In this document: piece after piece, positions 22,965 to 33,432 of the stretch
Layout of the letters: each line of letters starts with the position of its first letter
How positions within the stretch are numbered: position 1 is the first letter of the stretch
Assembly (NCBI RefSeq): GCF_023159225.1
Contig: NC_063171.1
Coordinates: forward strand, 9,845,886-9,909,885
Length of the DNA stretch: 64,000 nucleotides
Direction: 5' to 3'
Source: Perognathus longimembris pacificus
Lineage: Eukaryota > Chordata > Mammalia > Rodentia > Heteromyidae
Translations under genes and position numbers: made by a program
The notes under the pieces: generated by a model
Told to the model about the DNA's origin: nothing
Database searches by the model: none
Seen by the model: the letters and a program-made list of their open reading frames with translations, nothing else

Positions 22965-23067
22965 ACATACGTACACATACATACATACACACACTGAACA
23001 CATTACACATACCCCTATTCATACATTCATACACATACAGACACCCTTACACACACATACACACACA
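22965..23067. repeat. (CA)n/(CATA)n-rich tract
   Basis: Imperfect CACA and CATACA units across about 100 bases. Confidence 0.85.
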
Positions 23068-23428
23068 TACCTACTTTGGAGCAAAATGGGTTAACTGGAA
23101 TAACAGAGGTTATATGATGGTTGTCTCCATTTTCCTTCCCTGACACACTAATAACGAAGTAAGAGGATGGTTTGTAGAGAAGAAAGGCTTTTTTAAAAAA
23201 TGAAGTAAAAGCCCATGGCTGACAAATCAAGATTTTTTTCCATCTGTTAAATATATTTTGCTTAAATAGCTTTTCATTGAATGATTCTATTGCATTTACT
23301 CTGGTTTTGTCATTATTTTTCCAACTTTGTAAGTGTGACCATAGAAAATGGTCTCTTTTCTGTTCAGTATCTAATTGCAATTTACTGAATGAGTTGTTTG
23401 TGAGGACCCTAAGGAAAATCCAAAACAC

Positions 23429-23467
<39 letters not shown>

Positions 23468-23475
23468 ACGCACGC
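23429..23475. repeat. (TG)13-(CG)n-(CA)n alternating tract
   Basis: Strict purine-pyrimidine alternation passes from TG to CGCGCG to CACACG, giving a partly self-complementary centre near 23450-23470. This is a strong Z-DNA or cruciform candidate. Confidence 0.95.
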
Positions 23476-23914
23476 CCTGGATGTGTACTGTCTATGCGTG
23501 TCCTGATGAATTAAAAAGTGGCTAAAGGGAAACTCACTAATCTATTGGCTTTTAACATAATGCCACCATGAGGAGCTGAAATGGGAGATAAATAAAAAGT
23601 GATTATTATATAAAAATTAACATCAGACTATTCCCAGAGCATCCATTATCTTGGTGCTTTCCATGGAGATAAGGCTGTAGATGGACCTTTTGAGTGTATT
23701 TCTATTAAGTCAATGGTAGACTACAGTAATCTGCTAAACGAGCTTTAGGTAGCCATTCAAGCCACCCAAAAGACACATAGGTCCTCTAGAGGATTAAAAT
23801 CTTGACAGATCATCAATTCCCCATCAGACAGCAAGCTTTTTCCAATCCCTATCCAAGTTGTATCAAAGTATTCACATCCCTACCTTAAAATCAAAATTTC
23901 ACAGTAAGAGAAGC
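23476..23914. other. Unique DNA, no supported feature
   Basis: Nothing recognised. Confidence 0.45.
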
Positions 23915-24034
23915 CTTTAGTTTTCCACTGTCTCCAGTGTCTGATACACAATGGATTCTCAATCAATAATTTTGAATGAATTGATGAATAAATGGATGAA
24001 TGAATGAATGAATGAATGAATGAATAGATGGATG
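23915..24034 (+). mobile_element. L2 3' end with (GAAT)n
   Basis: 'ctccagtgtctgatacacaatggattctcaatcaata' in parts, then 'ttgaatgaattgatgaataaatg' and GAAT units resemble the L2 terminus, which naturally ends in TGAA-type short repeats. Confidence 0.55.
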
Positions 24035-25607
24035 GTGTTTCTCCCAGAGAACTGGCTAATCCTCAGTTCCTAACATTTAATGGATGCCACTGGCAAGAGT
24101 CACATCCCCTTTGGCTTCAGAGTGCAGAAATCAGAGGAATGAGGAAATGTGGTCAATGAATCCCTCAGCTATGTGGTGATACTCTGCTGTTGGCCTCATT
24201 CCAACAATGGATTTCATTCTTGAGATTTGAAACTGAAGATACTTTTGCCTCTGCATTCACATAGCCTTACTAAGGTGAAATTAGGAATGACTTTGAAGAT
24301 AATGCTCTTTATTCTGTTTCAAGGGCCTGTTTCCGTTGTCAATGATGCCACTTAAAAACAGGGCCATTGCAGTTGCTAGGGAGATGCTAGAGAATGCAGG
24401 AGTGGTGAGGGGCATTAAGTGCCTTCTATAGCCTGTAGCCTGGGCACAGTGACCAGAAGGAAGAAAGAGAATTACCCCAGCCTCCTAAGCTGTTGTGGCC
24501 ATGGATTAAACTATCAGTGATCCTATAGCACTTTAGCCTAGATCCATAATATCAGCCTAAAACTGCTCATTTTAGTTTTACTTAACATGTTGATTGTTAA
24601 GACACAAGAGGGAAAAATTCACAGCAACTGTGTGTTTTTATACCTGATCATAGCATCATATTTTAGGTATCTGTCCTGCAGGATGATAGCAAGCAGCAAC
24701 CTCACAGAGGGGCTGAGCAAACTGTCTTTAGCAGTGGGTCTATTTCCTGGGACACCCTAAGAAGATGGTGCTTAGCTCTGCAGGTGCCTTAGACAGCCGG
24801 GGCTAGGGGCTAGATGGTTGCTGAGTATTCTTTGAGGTTTCTGTCATGGACTGAATACAAACTCCTTTAACCTGGTAACCATGCGTATGACTCTGTCTGC
24901 TTTTAACAGCATGCTCCCAGGCCCATTCATTGATTTTAATTCCAAGCACTTGCTGTTGTGGCATCCATCATTTTGGTTTAATGCACACAGAAAATACAGT
25001 CTGCTCAACATGGAAAAGAAAGGAATTCTTAAGAGAAGTTTTCTTTAAAGATTTTGTTCTAGTGATTTTTTTCCCAGAAAGTACATAGAATATTTAGCAA
25101 TTTTATTGATGGATAATAATTTATGGATTACAGTGTGATGTTTGGGGGGTTATTTATGTGTTTATATTGATAGACTTAAAATGGTAGTTAGATCTATTAT
25201 TTCAGACATTTCTGGCATTCTTAATGATAGGAATATTCAAACAGCTCTCCTAGCTGTTTGTGATTACTGGTTATAACATTGTAAAGTAAAATCATTTTGT
25301 ATGGATTTTTTAAGTTACACAGACTAGTTCTTATAACAGCAAGCTACTCATCCTTTTGCTTTCCCTCAATCCTCTCTAGGCAGAGGAAAGTGCTCACTTA
25401 TACCACAGGGACACTAGTGAAAAAAATGAGTGAATAAATGATGTGCTAAGGCGGTTTCCATTATCTCATGAGAATAGATTATCTAAGGATCCACAAGGAA
25501 CAGAGATCATCCATCCAATCACCAGGCTCCTATTATACCTATTTCTGCTGTGGAGACAGTTCATTACCATTCATTAGTATTGTTTATTATTACTACTGCT
25601 AATATTT
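24035..25607. other. Unique DNA, no supported feature
   Basis: A long repeat-poor stretch. No exon, splice or polyadenylation arrangement that I can defend. Confidence 0.5.
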
Positions 25608-25690
25608 TTTGAGGGCCTAAAGATCATTTGAACCTGGGACATTGCATACAGTAGACAAATGCTCTGCCACTGAGTATACCCCAAGCCCTC
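25608..25690 (-). mobile_element. ID-like SINE, old
   Basis: 'ttgaacctgggacattgcat' (B box antisense), 'gacaaatgctctgccactgag' (A box antisense) and 'accccaagccc' match an antisense ID monomer. Confidence 0.65.
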
Positions 25691-25814
25691 CAAAAACAGT
25701 CCTTCCACTGCTATTACTTTTAGTGTTCAAAATGAAGGCAATGAATGTCATTTGTCACCAGATAGGGAGATTCAGACAATAAGCTCAGCTTGAATGCATT
25801 AGTAGAATGCTATA

Positions 25815-26050
25815 TGTGGTGCCAGGTGGGGTGACTTGTGTTTGTATTTCTAATTACTTAGGAAGATGAGATCTGAGGGTTGCAGCTGGGCAAGAATATC
25901 TATGAGATTCTTTTCTCTTATTAACCAGTAAAAACACAGAAAAAGAGTTGTGGCTGAAATGGTAGGGAGCCAACCTTGAAGAAAAATGCTAAGGGAGAAC
26001 ACCTAGGCCTTGAATTCAAGTGCCAGTATGGGCACACAAAAAAATGAAAA
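25815..26050 (+). mobile_element. B1-like/Geo dimeric SINE
   Basis: Left arm 'ctaattacttaggaagatgagatctgaggg'-type order, right arm 'agagttgtggctgaaatggtagg' to 'ccttgaattcaagtgcc', then A-rich end. Confidence 0.7.
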
Positions 26051-26181
26051 AGAATGCTATATATGTTAAAGTTGGTAGAATGCTAAAGGCCTGAAGAATG
26101 ATATAATTTACCATGTCTTTCCTTCTAAAGGAATCCTGATGTACTGAAATTTTAGAAAGTAATAGTGTATGACACTTGATT

Positions 26182-26300
26182 CTTTTTTTTTTTTTTTTTG
26201 TGGTAGGTTGTGGGGCATGAACTCAGAGTCTGGGCACTGTCCCTGAGCCTTTGTGCTCAAGGCTAGCACTTTATCACGTAAGCCACAGCATCACTTTTGT
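26182..26300 (-). mobile_element. Geo arm with poly(T), partial SINE
   Basis: T18 run followed by antisense Geo arm ('gtggggcatgaactcagagtc', 'gcactgtccctgagcc', 'gctcaaggctagcac') ending near 'cacagcatcacttttg'. The left arm is absent, so a 5'-truncated insertion. Confidence 0.75.
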
Positions 26301-27512
26301 GGCATATGATTTGTGGCACAGGAATGAAGGCAAAATGTAAATGCTAGAATTGTATATTACAACCTTGCACTTCCTATGGACATGGAAGTAGTCCAGTTTT
26401 ACAAATCTCCACTGCCTGTGGGTAACAGCTCAGGCCCAAATTCTTCCTAATTTAATTTAAAATAATCAATTTGTCACACTGGCATAATATCTTTAAGAAC
26501 TCGAGCATGAGAAATTGTAACAGTATGATGGATGCTGCATACAATACATCAACATTCTAGAGTAAAGTAAGAGATGTGCCAGCTTAGAAACTATCTCGTG
26601 AGCACTCCGTCATGAGTTAATACGGCATATTTCCAAGGCAGCCAGCATGCATGCTACATTTTAATGTCTTAAAAGCAGGGAAGGAGAGTCTGTCAAAGAA
26701 CTAACTTTCTGTCCTAAAGAATAAGAAACCAATACTTACATTCACTTCTCTCTTTATATCTTTTTAAAAAATTATGAAATTAAGAAATCGACCCCAGCAG
26801 CAAATGTGTCTTCTAATTGATTTAATAAGTCATCTTTCTGGGAAATCTATTTATCTTAATAAAATGTAAAGTATAAGCTGAATGAAGAAGAGGAATAGGA
26901 TGGGTGTGTAATGGCAACTAGTCTTTCCATTATGACTAGAAAATGCAATATTCACTCTCTTTCAGTCATACCAAGTTATCTTCCTTTTTTCCTTTTTCAT
27001 ACTAGCATTAGAATTTAGGACCTCACATAAGATTCTCAAGGGTCAGTGCACATGTAAAGAAGGTTAAAGTCTTTCAAATGCTTCTCACACCCAGTTCATA
27101 ATGATCCTGCTCACTAACCAATCTGTTGTTTCCATTAGTTGATCTGTTTTTACTTGTAATTAAAAATTCTTTTTTGAAAAACCGACTTCAATAGTTGTAC
27201 AAAGGGGTTTCATCTTAATGGAAAATTCTTGTGGGTTTTAAAATTTTTTTATTTTTCCATTCAAAGATATCCCTTTGGTAACCAAAAATGTTTTCCCTAC
27301 AGAAGATAAGGCAATGCACAATTGCAAGACAGTAGTCAGAGAAAGGAGACGATGTCTTCTTTACTTGGCTTACAGAGTTGGTATTCAGAGCTGTCCTGGT
27401 AAACAGAAGATTTTGTTTATCTGTACTTCTGACATTGGCTAATTTTTGACCCATAACAAGATTCTTGTGTTCTCTCATTTTCTGGTTCTTCACATCTTCC
27501 TCAAAAAGTAAA
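26301..27512. other. Mostly unique DNA
   Basis: A short antisense L1-like 3' end may lie near 27190-27215 ('ttgtacaaaggggtttcatc'). The segment 26450-26680 has retained CpGs and no repeat signature. Confidence 0.4.
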
Positions 27513-27550
27513 TATATGTATATATATATATATATATATACATATATATG
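27513..27550. repeat. (TA)n, self-complementary
   Basis: About 38 bases of TATA with ATATGTATA and TACATATAT ends, able to fold back. Confidence 0.9.
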
Positions 27551-28604
27551 ATAATAAAAATGAATACCATAGATTGCTCATCCTGAAGTACTATTGTTGT
27601 TATTGTTGTTAGACTTTTCCTGTCCCATTCTGAAAATGCTGTTAGTGTTTGGTGGAACACAGCATGGATATAGCTAAACTCATGCACTATGACAAATTAT
27701 ATAATAAAAACCACCAAGCTTATTTGAGAATGAAATAGAGCCTGAGGGAAAAAAAATTCTGAAATTTTCACCTGTGACACATCCAAAACAAACATACAAA
27801 CCTAATAAGAATGGCAACACCATACTTTCCCTATTACTTTCCCTATTAGTTGGTTAAGAAATGCATACATATATTGATACTTATGCATTTTTAAGTTAAT
27901 TCATCATTTTCTAAGGGGGAGGTGGAAGTAGGCATTCAAATGACTCCAGCTGGGGAGTTCTGGGAAGGGGTTGACAGGCTTGATGTCAGACAGGTCATGA
28001 CTGACTGAGGAAGGTGGGTGTGGCTTGTGTCACTGGTCTGATCTGAAGGTGGCCTCTGGCTGTGGCTGCTTTCTCTACACTATAGCTGAGCACAGTCATC
28101 TTCACACATTCACAAATGAAGTGCTATATCAACAAATATGAAATTCACATTATATGCAAATTGCTTCCCAATACATGAACTGTGTTGGAACAAAAATTGC
28201 TTCCTAATGTATCCATTGTATTGGAACAAATTTGTGTTTTCAAATGAACATCACAGAAAAACTGTGTCATGGAATGTTTTCACCAAAACGGAAAATAAAA
28301 CTGCAAAATAATAAAGCTGCTGATTCTCTCTGAATTGACTAGTGCAGGGATAGCACACACTGTAGCGGCACATCAGAGCTGCCCCCAAATTCTCCTTTCC
28401 CAAGAGCACAGAGCTCAACATTTATTTGATGCTTTGATAAATTAAGGATTTCAAATGTGAACTTCCATGCACCTGGGTCTTCCTTAGCATATCATTATCC
28501 TTGGGATTTAAAATGTTGTTTGATTAAGAACACTAACTGATAGATTACTAATCACAAACAATTAGTATTTGCTAATTAAACTATATTTTAAAAGAGAGCA
28601 CAAA
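27551..28604. other. Unique DNA, no supported feature
   Basis: Two imperfect copies of a unit containing 'attgcttcc...aatg...attggaacaaa' lie at about 28160-28200 and 28195-28230. Nothing else recognised. Confidence 0.4.
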
Positions 28605-28713
28605 CCAAGCATGATTGCATACATCAGTGCTTCTAGCACAAGGAAGACGAGGATAGAAAGATCATGCATTGAACACCAACCTGGGCTATATAGCAATACC
28701 TTATCTCCCAAAA
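28605..28713 (+). mobile_element. B1-like SINE
   Basis: 'accaagcatgattgcatacatcag', 'acaccaacctgggctatatag' and 'ataccttatctccc' follow the B1 order. Confidence 0.65.
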
Positions 28714-28744
28714 ATTCAAAAATTAATCAACAACAATTAAGCAA

Positions 28745-28845
28745 TGAGGGAGGAGGTAACAAACAGTACAAGAAATGTACCCAAGGCCTAACATATGAAA
28801 CTGTAACCTCTCTGTACATCACTTTGACAATAAATTTTTTTAAAA
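28745..28845 (+). mobile_element. Severely 5'-truncated young L1 tail, 101 bp
   Basis: Contains only the end of the 3'UTR ('gaggtaacaaacagtacaag', 'gaaactgtaacctctctg', 'gacaataaa'). A perfect 10-base duplication AATTAAGCAA flanks it (28735-28744 and 28846-28855). Confidence 0.9.
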
Positions 28846-28855
28846 AATTAAGCAA

Positions 28856-29819
28856 ATAAGCAGCACAGTATCACTTGTTTTTAACATTTTAATAAACTAT
28901 AAGTTTATAAAATGTATTCTTTATCTATGACCATATGTATCAACCAGCAGGTAAAACTTCTGAAATCGCAACTATTGCCTCTTGTACAACAGTGTCAGTC
29001 ATTTTAGCACAGAGCTACAGCCTGGTCCCCAGGAATCCAGGAAGCAACCTGTGCCAGTGACCCAGAGCCAAAAGTAGGGGAAAGACCTGCCTCTTCTTCC
29101 TTCACTCTGCTTGGTTTGTGTTTTTTTTTGGGGGGGGGTACTTCAGGAGCCACAAAAAACTACTGTCCATAATTAAGCTGCATTTAACCTTTAATTTGCA
29201 GACAAACTTTGTAAGATCTCCTAGGAAACCTATGATTCAAGGAAACCCACCCCCACCCCATCCCCCCATCTGTGATGGGTGGGGACCAAGGCCACCAGTG
29301 CATATACTGTGAAGTGTGTCCTCTTTGTAGAACATCATGGAATATTCTAATGCTGCCATTATATGTCCATAACTCTGGATTATTAGGGCATAGGATTCTG
29401 TTTCCTGGGCCCTTGCTAGTTGAGACTGTTGGAAATATTTTGAGGTTTTGAATATTTCTCACACGGATAATAATTATCACTCTTTTCTCTAAGCAGAAGA
29501 TCACATTGGGCAGTAAACATTGAATCATATCGCATGCTAGTTTTCAGAACATCCCTTCCAAGGCCCAGAATTTCCTACTAAGCTAAAATCTTTCCTGTAT
29601 ATTCCACATCAACAAGTATCTTTTGTAATTCTGGTGGCTAGCCTTAACTTTATTCTCAATGGAAAGTCTGGACATAATATTCATCCCTTAAATAGTGCAT
29701 TTATCGATGGGTTAGGGACATATCCTCTACATCCCAATAGCTCTTATCTGAAAATTAATTATTCTCATATAAATGAGCTGTGAAAGACATATGCAGACAA
29801 AAATTTAAATTTCTAAGTC
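28856..29819. other. Unique DNA with a G10 run
   Basis: T10G10-type homopolymer junction near 29121-29140. No gene or repeat family seen. Confidence 0.5.
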
Positions 29820-29905
29820 AGGCCTGGATGTGGCTCCATGTAGAGTGTCTGTCTGGCTTATGCAAAGCCATAGGTGCACTCATGCCATCAGCCAAAACTA
29901 AATTT
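29820..29905 (+). mobile_element. Possible ID-like remnant
   Basis: 'ctggatgtggctccatgtag' and 'agtgtctgtctggcttatgcaaagcc' recall the ID A-box half; the B-box half is weak. Confidence 0.35.
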
Positions 29906-29996
29906 TTGTGTCAGTGTTACAACCCAAACATCAAGTCCTCATAGCATCATTCCAACTTTAATAATCAGAATTCTTAGTGATAGAAATGGCAGTTAA

Positions 29997-30645
29997 AACA
30001 TAAGATGATGGGCTGGGGATATAGCCTAGTGGCAAGAGTGCTTGCCTCGGATACACGAGGCCCTAGGTTCGATTCCCCAGCACCACATATACAGAAAATG
30101 GCCAGAAGCGGCGCTGTGGCTCAAGTGGCAGAGTGCTAGCCTTGAGCGGGAAGAAGCCAGGGACAGTGCTCAGGCCCTGAGTCCAAGGCCCAGGACTGGC
30201 AAAAAAAAAAAAAAAAAAAAAAACATAAGATGATGCTTAGCAAAATGAACTTCAGGTTATAGAAACAGTGGTATATCACTGTTGTAGTTATTTTCAACAT
30301 GCCATGTGAAACCGTGCCTTTTTTTTTTCATATTCCCTTCCCGTGGTTTTACCCCTGATATCACTGTAACTGATTTTAATACCCTGGGTATTGTATATAC
30401 TTGTAATGGAACTAGGGAAGGGAAGGAGAATATCAAAATCGAGAGACAAAAGGATAAAAAGACAAACCAATGCAACAGCAATACTTACAAAACTAGATGA
30501 TGTAAACCAACTGTACAACTCTTAGGGGGAAGAAGGAAATGGGGAGGGGAGAGGAGGGGGAAAATGAGGGAGGAGGTAACAAGTTGGATAATAAAGTACT
30601 CACTCCCTTATACATAAAACTGTAACCCCTCTGACAATAAAAAAT
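29997..30645 (+). mobile_element. Young L1 3'UTR tail, split by SINE
   Basis: The L1 begins at 'acataagatgatg' (29998-30010) and resumes after the SINE with 'cttagcaaaatgaac' (30236). It contains 'caacatgccatgtgaaacc' (30295), a G-rich polypurine tract (30524-30575) and the terminus 'ctgtaacccctctgacaataaa'. Its terminus lacks the usual 'tacatcacttt' segment before GACAATAAA. Confidence 0.88.
30011..30219 (+). mobile_element. IDL-Geo SINE, full length, young
   Basis: Best preserved copy: intact A box (TAGCCTAGTGG) and perfect B box (GGTTCGATTCC) in the left arm, complete Geo arm, A tail of over 20. Flanked by AAAACATAAGATGATG (29995-30010; 30220-30235), which is L1 3'UTR sequence. Confidence 0.95.
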
Positions 30646-30690
30646 GAAATGTTAGTTATCTAGACAACTACACAGAAAGTGTGAAATAAG

Positions 30691-30882
30691 AGGCTGGGAA
30701 TATGGCCTAGGTGGGAGAGTGCTTGCCTCGAATACATGTAGCCCTGGGTTCAAATTTTCAACACCACATATATAGAAAAAAAGACAAAAGTGGTGCTGAG
30801 GCTCAATTGGTAGAATGGTAGCCTTGAGCAAAAAGAAACCAGGTACAGTGCTCAGGCCACGAGTTCAAGCCCCAGGACTGGA
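30691..30882 (+). mobile_element. IDL-Geo dimeric SINE
   Basis: Both arms present ('aggctgggaatatggcctagg' to 'caagccccaggactgg'), older than the 30011 copy. The tail has become the following microsatellite. Confidence 0.9.
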
Positions 30883-31066
30883 AGGAAGGAAGGAAGGAAG
30901 GAAGGAAGGAAGGAAGGAAGGAGGAAGGAAGGAAGGAAGGAAGGAAGGAAGGAAGGAAGGAAGGAAGGAAGGAAGGAAGGAAGGAAGGAAGGAAGGAAGG
31001 AAGGAAGGAAGGAAGGAAGGAAGGAAGGAAGGAAGGAAGGAAGGAAGGAAGGAAGGAAGGAAGGAA

Positions 31067-31136
<70 letters not shown>
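30883..31136. repeat. (GGAA)n then (GAAA)n microsatellite, 254 bp
   Basis: About 47 GGAA units with one GGA slip near 30921, then about 16 GAAA units. Begins at the exact point where the SINE tail should start. Confidence 0.97.
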
Positions 31137-31374
31137 GTGAGTTGGAACTTAAGTGGAAGCATCAAAAGGTGCACTTTAACAGGTTATTTTAAGACAGATA
31201 GCAGTTAGGTATGCCCAGGTGTGTATAGCCTTTAAGTGCTTCTTTCATAAAAACTTTCAATATGAGAAATGATCAACATTTGTATTCTTTTCATCATTAG
31301 AAAGTAATATGTAATTTTCCAATTGCTTATAAAATTGCCACATTTACAAAAATCTGCAGAGGTTTAACAATTTA

Positions 31375-31552
31375 AAAATGGCACTTGACATAGCTATTCA
31401 AGAAGCTGAGATCTGAGGATCACAATTCAAAGCCAGCCTGAGCACAAAATTCTGTGAGGCTTTTACCTCCAATTAACCAAAAGAAAAGTCATAAATGAGG
31501 CTTTGACTCAAATGGCAGAGCACTTATCTTGACCAAGATAGCTAAAGGACAG
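31375..31552 (+). mobile_element. B1-like/Geo SINE, ends lost
   Basis: 'gctattcaagaagctgagatc', 'aattcaaagccagcctgag' and 'ttttacctccaattaac' (left), 'ctttgactcaaatggcagagcac' (right). The 3' end of the Geo arm after 'ggacagtg' is replaced by microsatellite. Confidence 0.75.
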
Positions 31553-31733
31553 TGAAGGAAGGAAGGAAGGGAGGGAGGGAGGGAGGGAGGGAGGGAGGGA
31601 GAGAGGAGGGAGGAAGGAAGGAAGGAAGGAAGGAAGGAAGGAAGGAAGGAAGGAAGGAAGGAAGGAAGGAAGGAAGGAAGGAAGGAAGGAAGGAAGGAAG
31701 GAAGGAAGGAAGGAAGGAAAGGAGGGAGGAAAG
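31553..31733. repeat. (GGAA)n/(GGGA)n microsatellite
   Basis: Homopurine array continuing from the SINE Geo arm. Confidence 0.95.
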
Positions 31734-32499
31734 GGTCAATTAAAGGTAATTAATTAAAGTATGACATGAGGGTCATCTGTGGGTCTTCAAATTACTTATC
31801 AGGTTATTCAAATGATTAATGAACAGCCTGGGCTATTAGAGTAAACTCACATAACAATAGCATCCTCTGTACTTCTCATTCTCCAGAGACTTGAATGGAT
31901 GTCTCTTGGAATTCTAACTTGAATGGACAATAACACTGAATTAGAAAAGCTCAGAAGTTTGTCAGTAAATAATAGCTTTTACCTCCCTTTCTAAAGTAAA
32001 AGCTATTTAATGATGATTTATTACACAAGTATGTGTCTGAACAAAGAAATTATAGCTGATAATTAATTTAATTTTGTCTTTCATATTGACCCAGAATTCT
32101 ATAACAATTGTACATTACTCTTGGGATGAAGAAATTTTATTTTCAATGAAGAGAGTTGAAGAATAAGATAACATAATCGTATTTCACATAATTATTAAAT
32201 GTCTCCCAGAAAATATTTTATAATTATATTTCTACCTTAAAAAGTTTTTAAATGTCCACAAGAAGCTATCAACTTCCCCAGTCTTTTTCCTAACCATGCT
32301 AAGGATTTAGCAGTCCTTGAACCAATAGTCCTGTCATGCTATTCCTTATATCCTAAGTACTGTTGTTTTGTGCTTCTCAAGTGATTCTATTTTTCCTACA
32401 AACCTACTATGGAAAACATTTCTGTGCTCCACAGTACATTATAAATGTTCATTCTTTGGAAACGGACTTCTAGCATTCATCACAAGTGAGCACCCTTGT
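31734..32499. other. Unique DNA, no supported feature
   Basis: Nothing recognised. Confidence 0.5.
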
Positions 32500-32582
32500 G
32501 GTGTAATAACTGCAGAAACGAGGCTATTCTCAAGCAACTTAGCACAGTGCCCACTGAGTAAAGAGATGAATGAATGAATAAG
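32500..32582 (+). mobile_element. L2 3' end
   Basis: 'cttagcacagtgcccactgag' followed by 'gatgaatgaatgaata' matches the L2 terminus pattern. Confidence 0.5.
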
Positions 32583-33292
32583 CAACTCTGACATTTCCAT
32601 GATTTAAACAAATGGCTGACCTTTTCTCTTCTCACTTCTATGACTGGCTGTTTAACAAGAGTGCTAAACCAATGAATTGTTTTCAAACCTTTAAAAGGAC
32701 TGTAGCTACTTATGTAAACTCAATCCATCAGTATAATAATATTCACTCAATAAACATCTGATTTCAAAGTAAGAGCCAGGTTCTGTATGAAGCACTGAGA
32801 TATAGAAAAGAAACACAATGCATCTTTCTTCAATAAACTGAGAGATTTGTAGAGACAGGGATGTGAAATTGGAGCTATCATAGAGTGAATAGTGCTTCAT
32901 TAAGGTGGGGGATTTCCCTAGGCCAAGGACAAAGAGGTGGTGTAGGGCTGGAAAGAAGTCTTCTTGATTTCAACAACATAAAACTAAAATATAGGTATGG
33001 CTATAGCACAGTGCAAAGCAGAGATTAGACTGATAAACTGCCTAATATAATCAGTGCTGATAACCAATATCATATAATATGAATGGAAGGAAGAATTGGT
33101 AAAGTCCACTCTTGTTGGTACTAATTCTCAATGAAAAACTGGAAGACACTGGCTTCCAACTATTGCAGAAAGTGTAAATGCAGAAGAGGTAATTTACTGA
33201 TGATTTTATAAATATTGACAGAGTGACAATTTATTATTTCTAAATTCAGTTCTAGTTCCAACCCTGCATGGGGAAGGAGAGAAATAAAGGTG
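32583..33292. other. Unique DNA, no supported feature
   Basis: The segment 32735-32800 ('caataaacatctgatttc...gcactgagatatag') resembles an ancient mammal-wide repeat, not assigned. Confidence 0.4.
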
Positions 33293-33368
33293 TCTTTGCT
33301 GCTGAGGATGCAGCTCAATGCTGGAGCCCTTGCCTAGAACATGTGATACTCTGCATTCAATTCACAGC
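33293..33368 (+). mobile_element. ID-like SINE
   Basis: 'gctgaggatgcagctcaatg' (A box), 'gagcccttgcctagaacatgtg', 'cattcaattcacagcaac' (B-box end). The tail is (CA)n. Confidence 0.7.

Positions 33369-33428
<60 letters not shown>
33369..33428. repeat. (CA)n, about 30 units
   Basis: Pure CA array beginning at the ID 3' end. Confidence 0.97.

Positions 33429-33432
<4 letters not shown>

Noticed and set aside
30011..30219. tRNA gene call from intact A and B boxes
   Set aside because: The boxes belong to the ID-like arm of a SINE; the sequence does not fold as a complete tRNA and has a long A tail.
30803..31192. Open frames rich in Pro-Ser-Phe-Leu or Lys-Glu-Gly-Arg repeats (also at 20.0, 21.2, 31.6 and 53.1 kb)
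   Set aside because: Translations of GGAA/GAAA arrays and SINE tails, without gene context.
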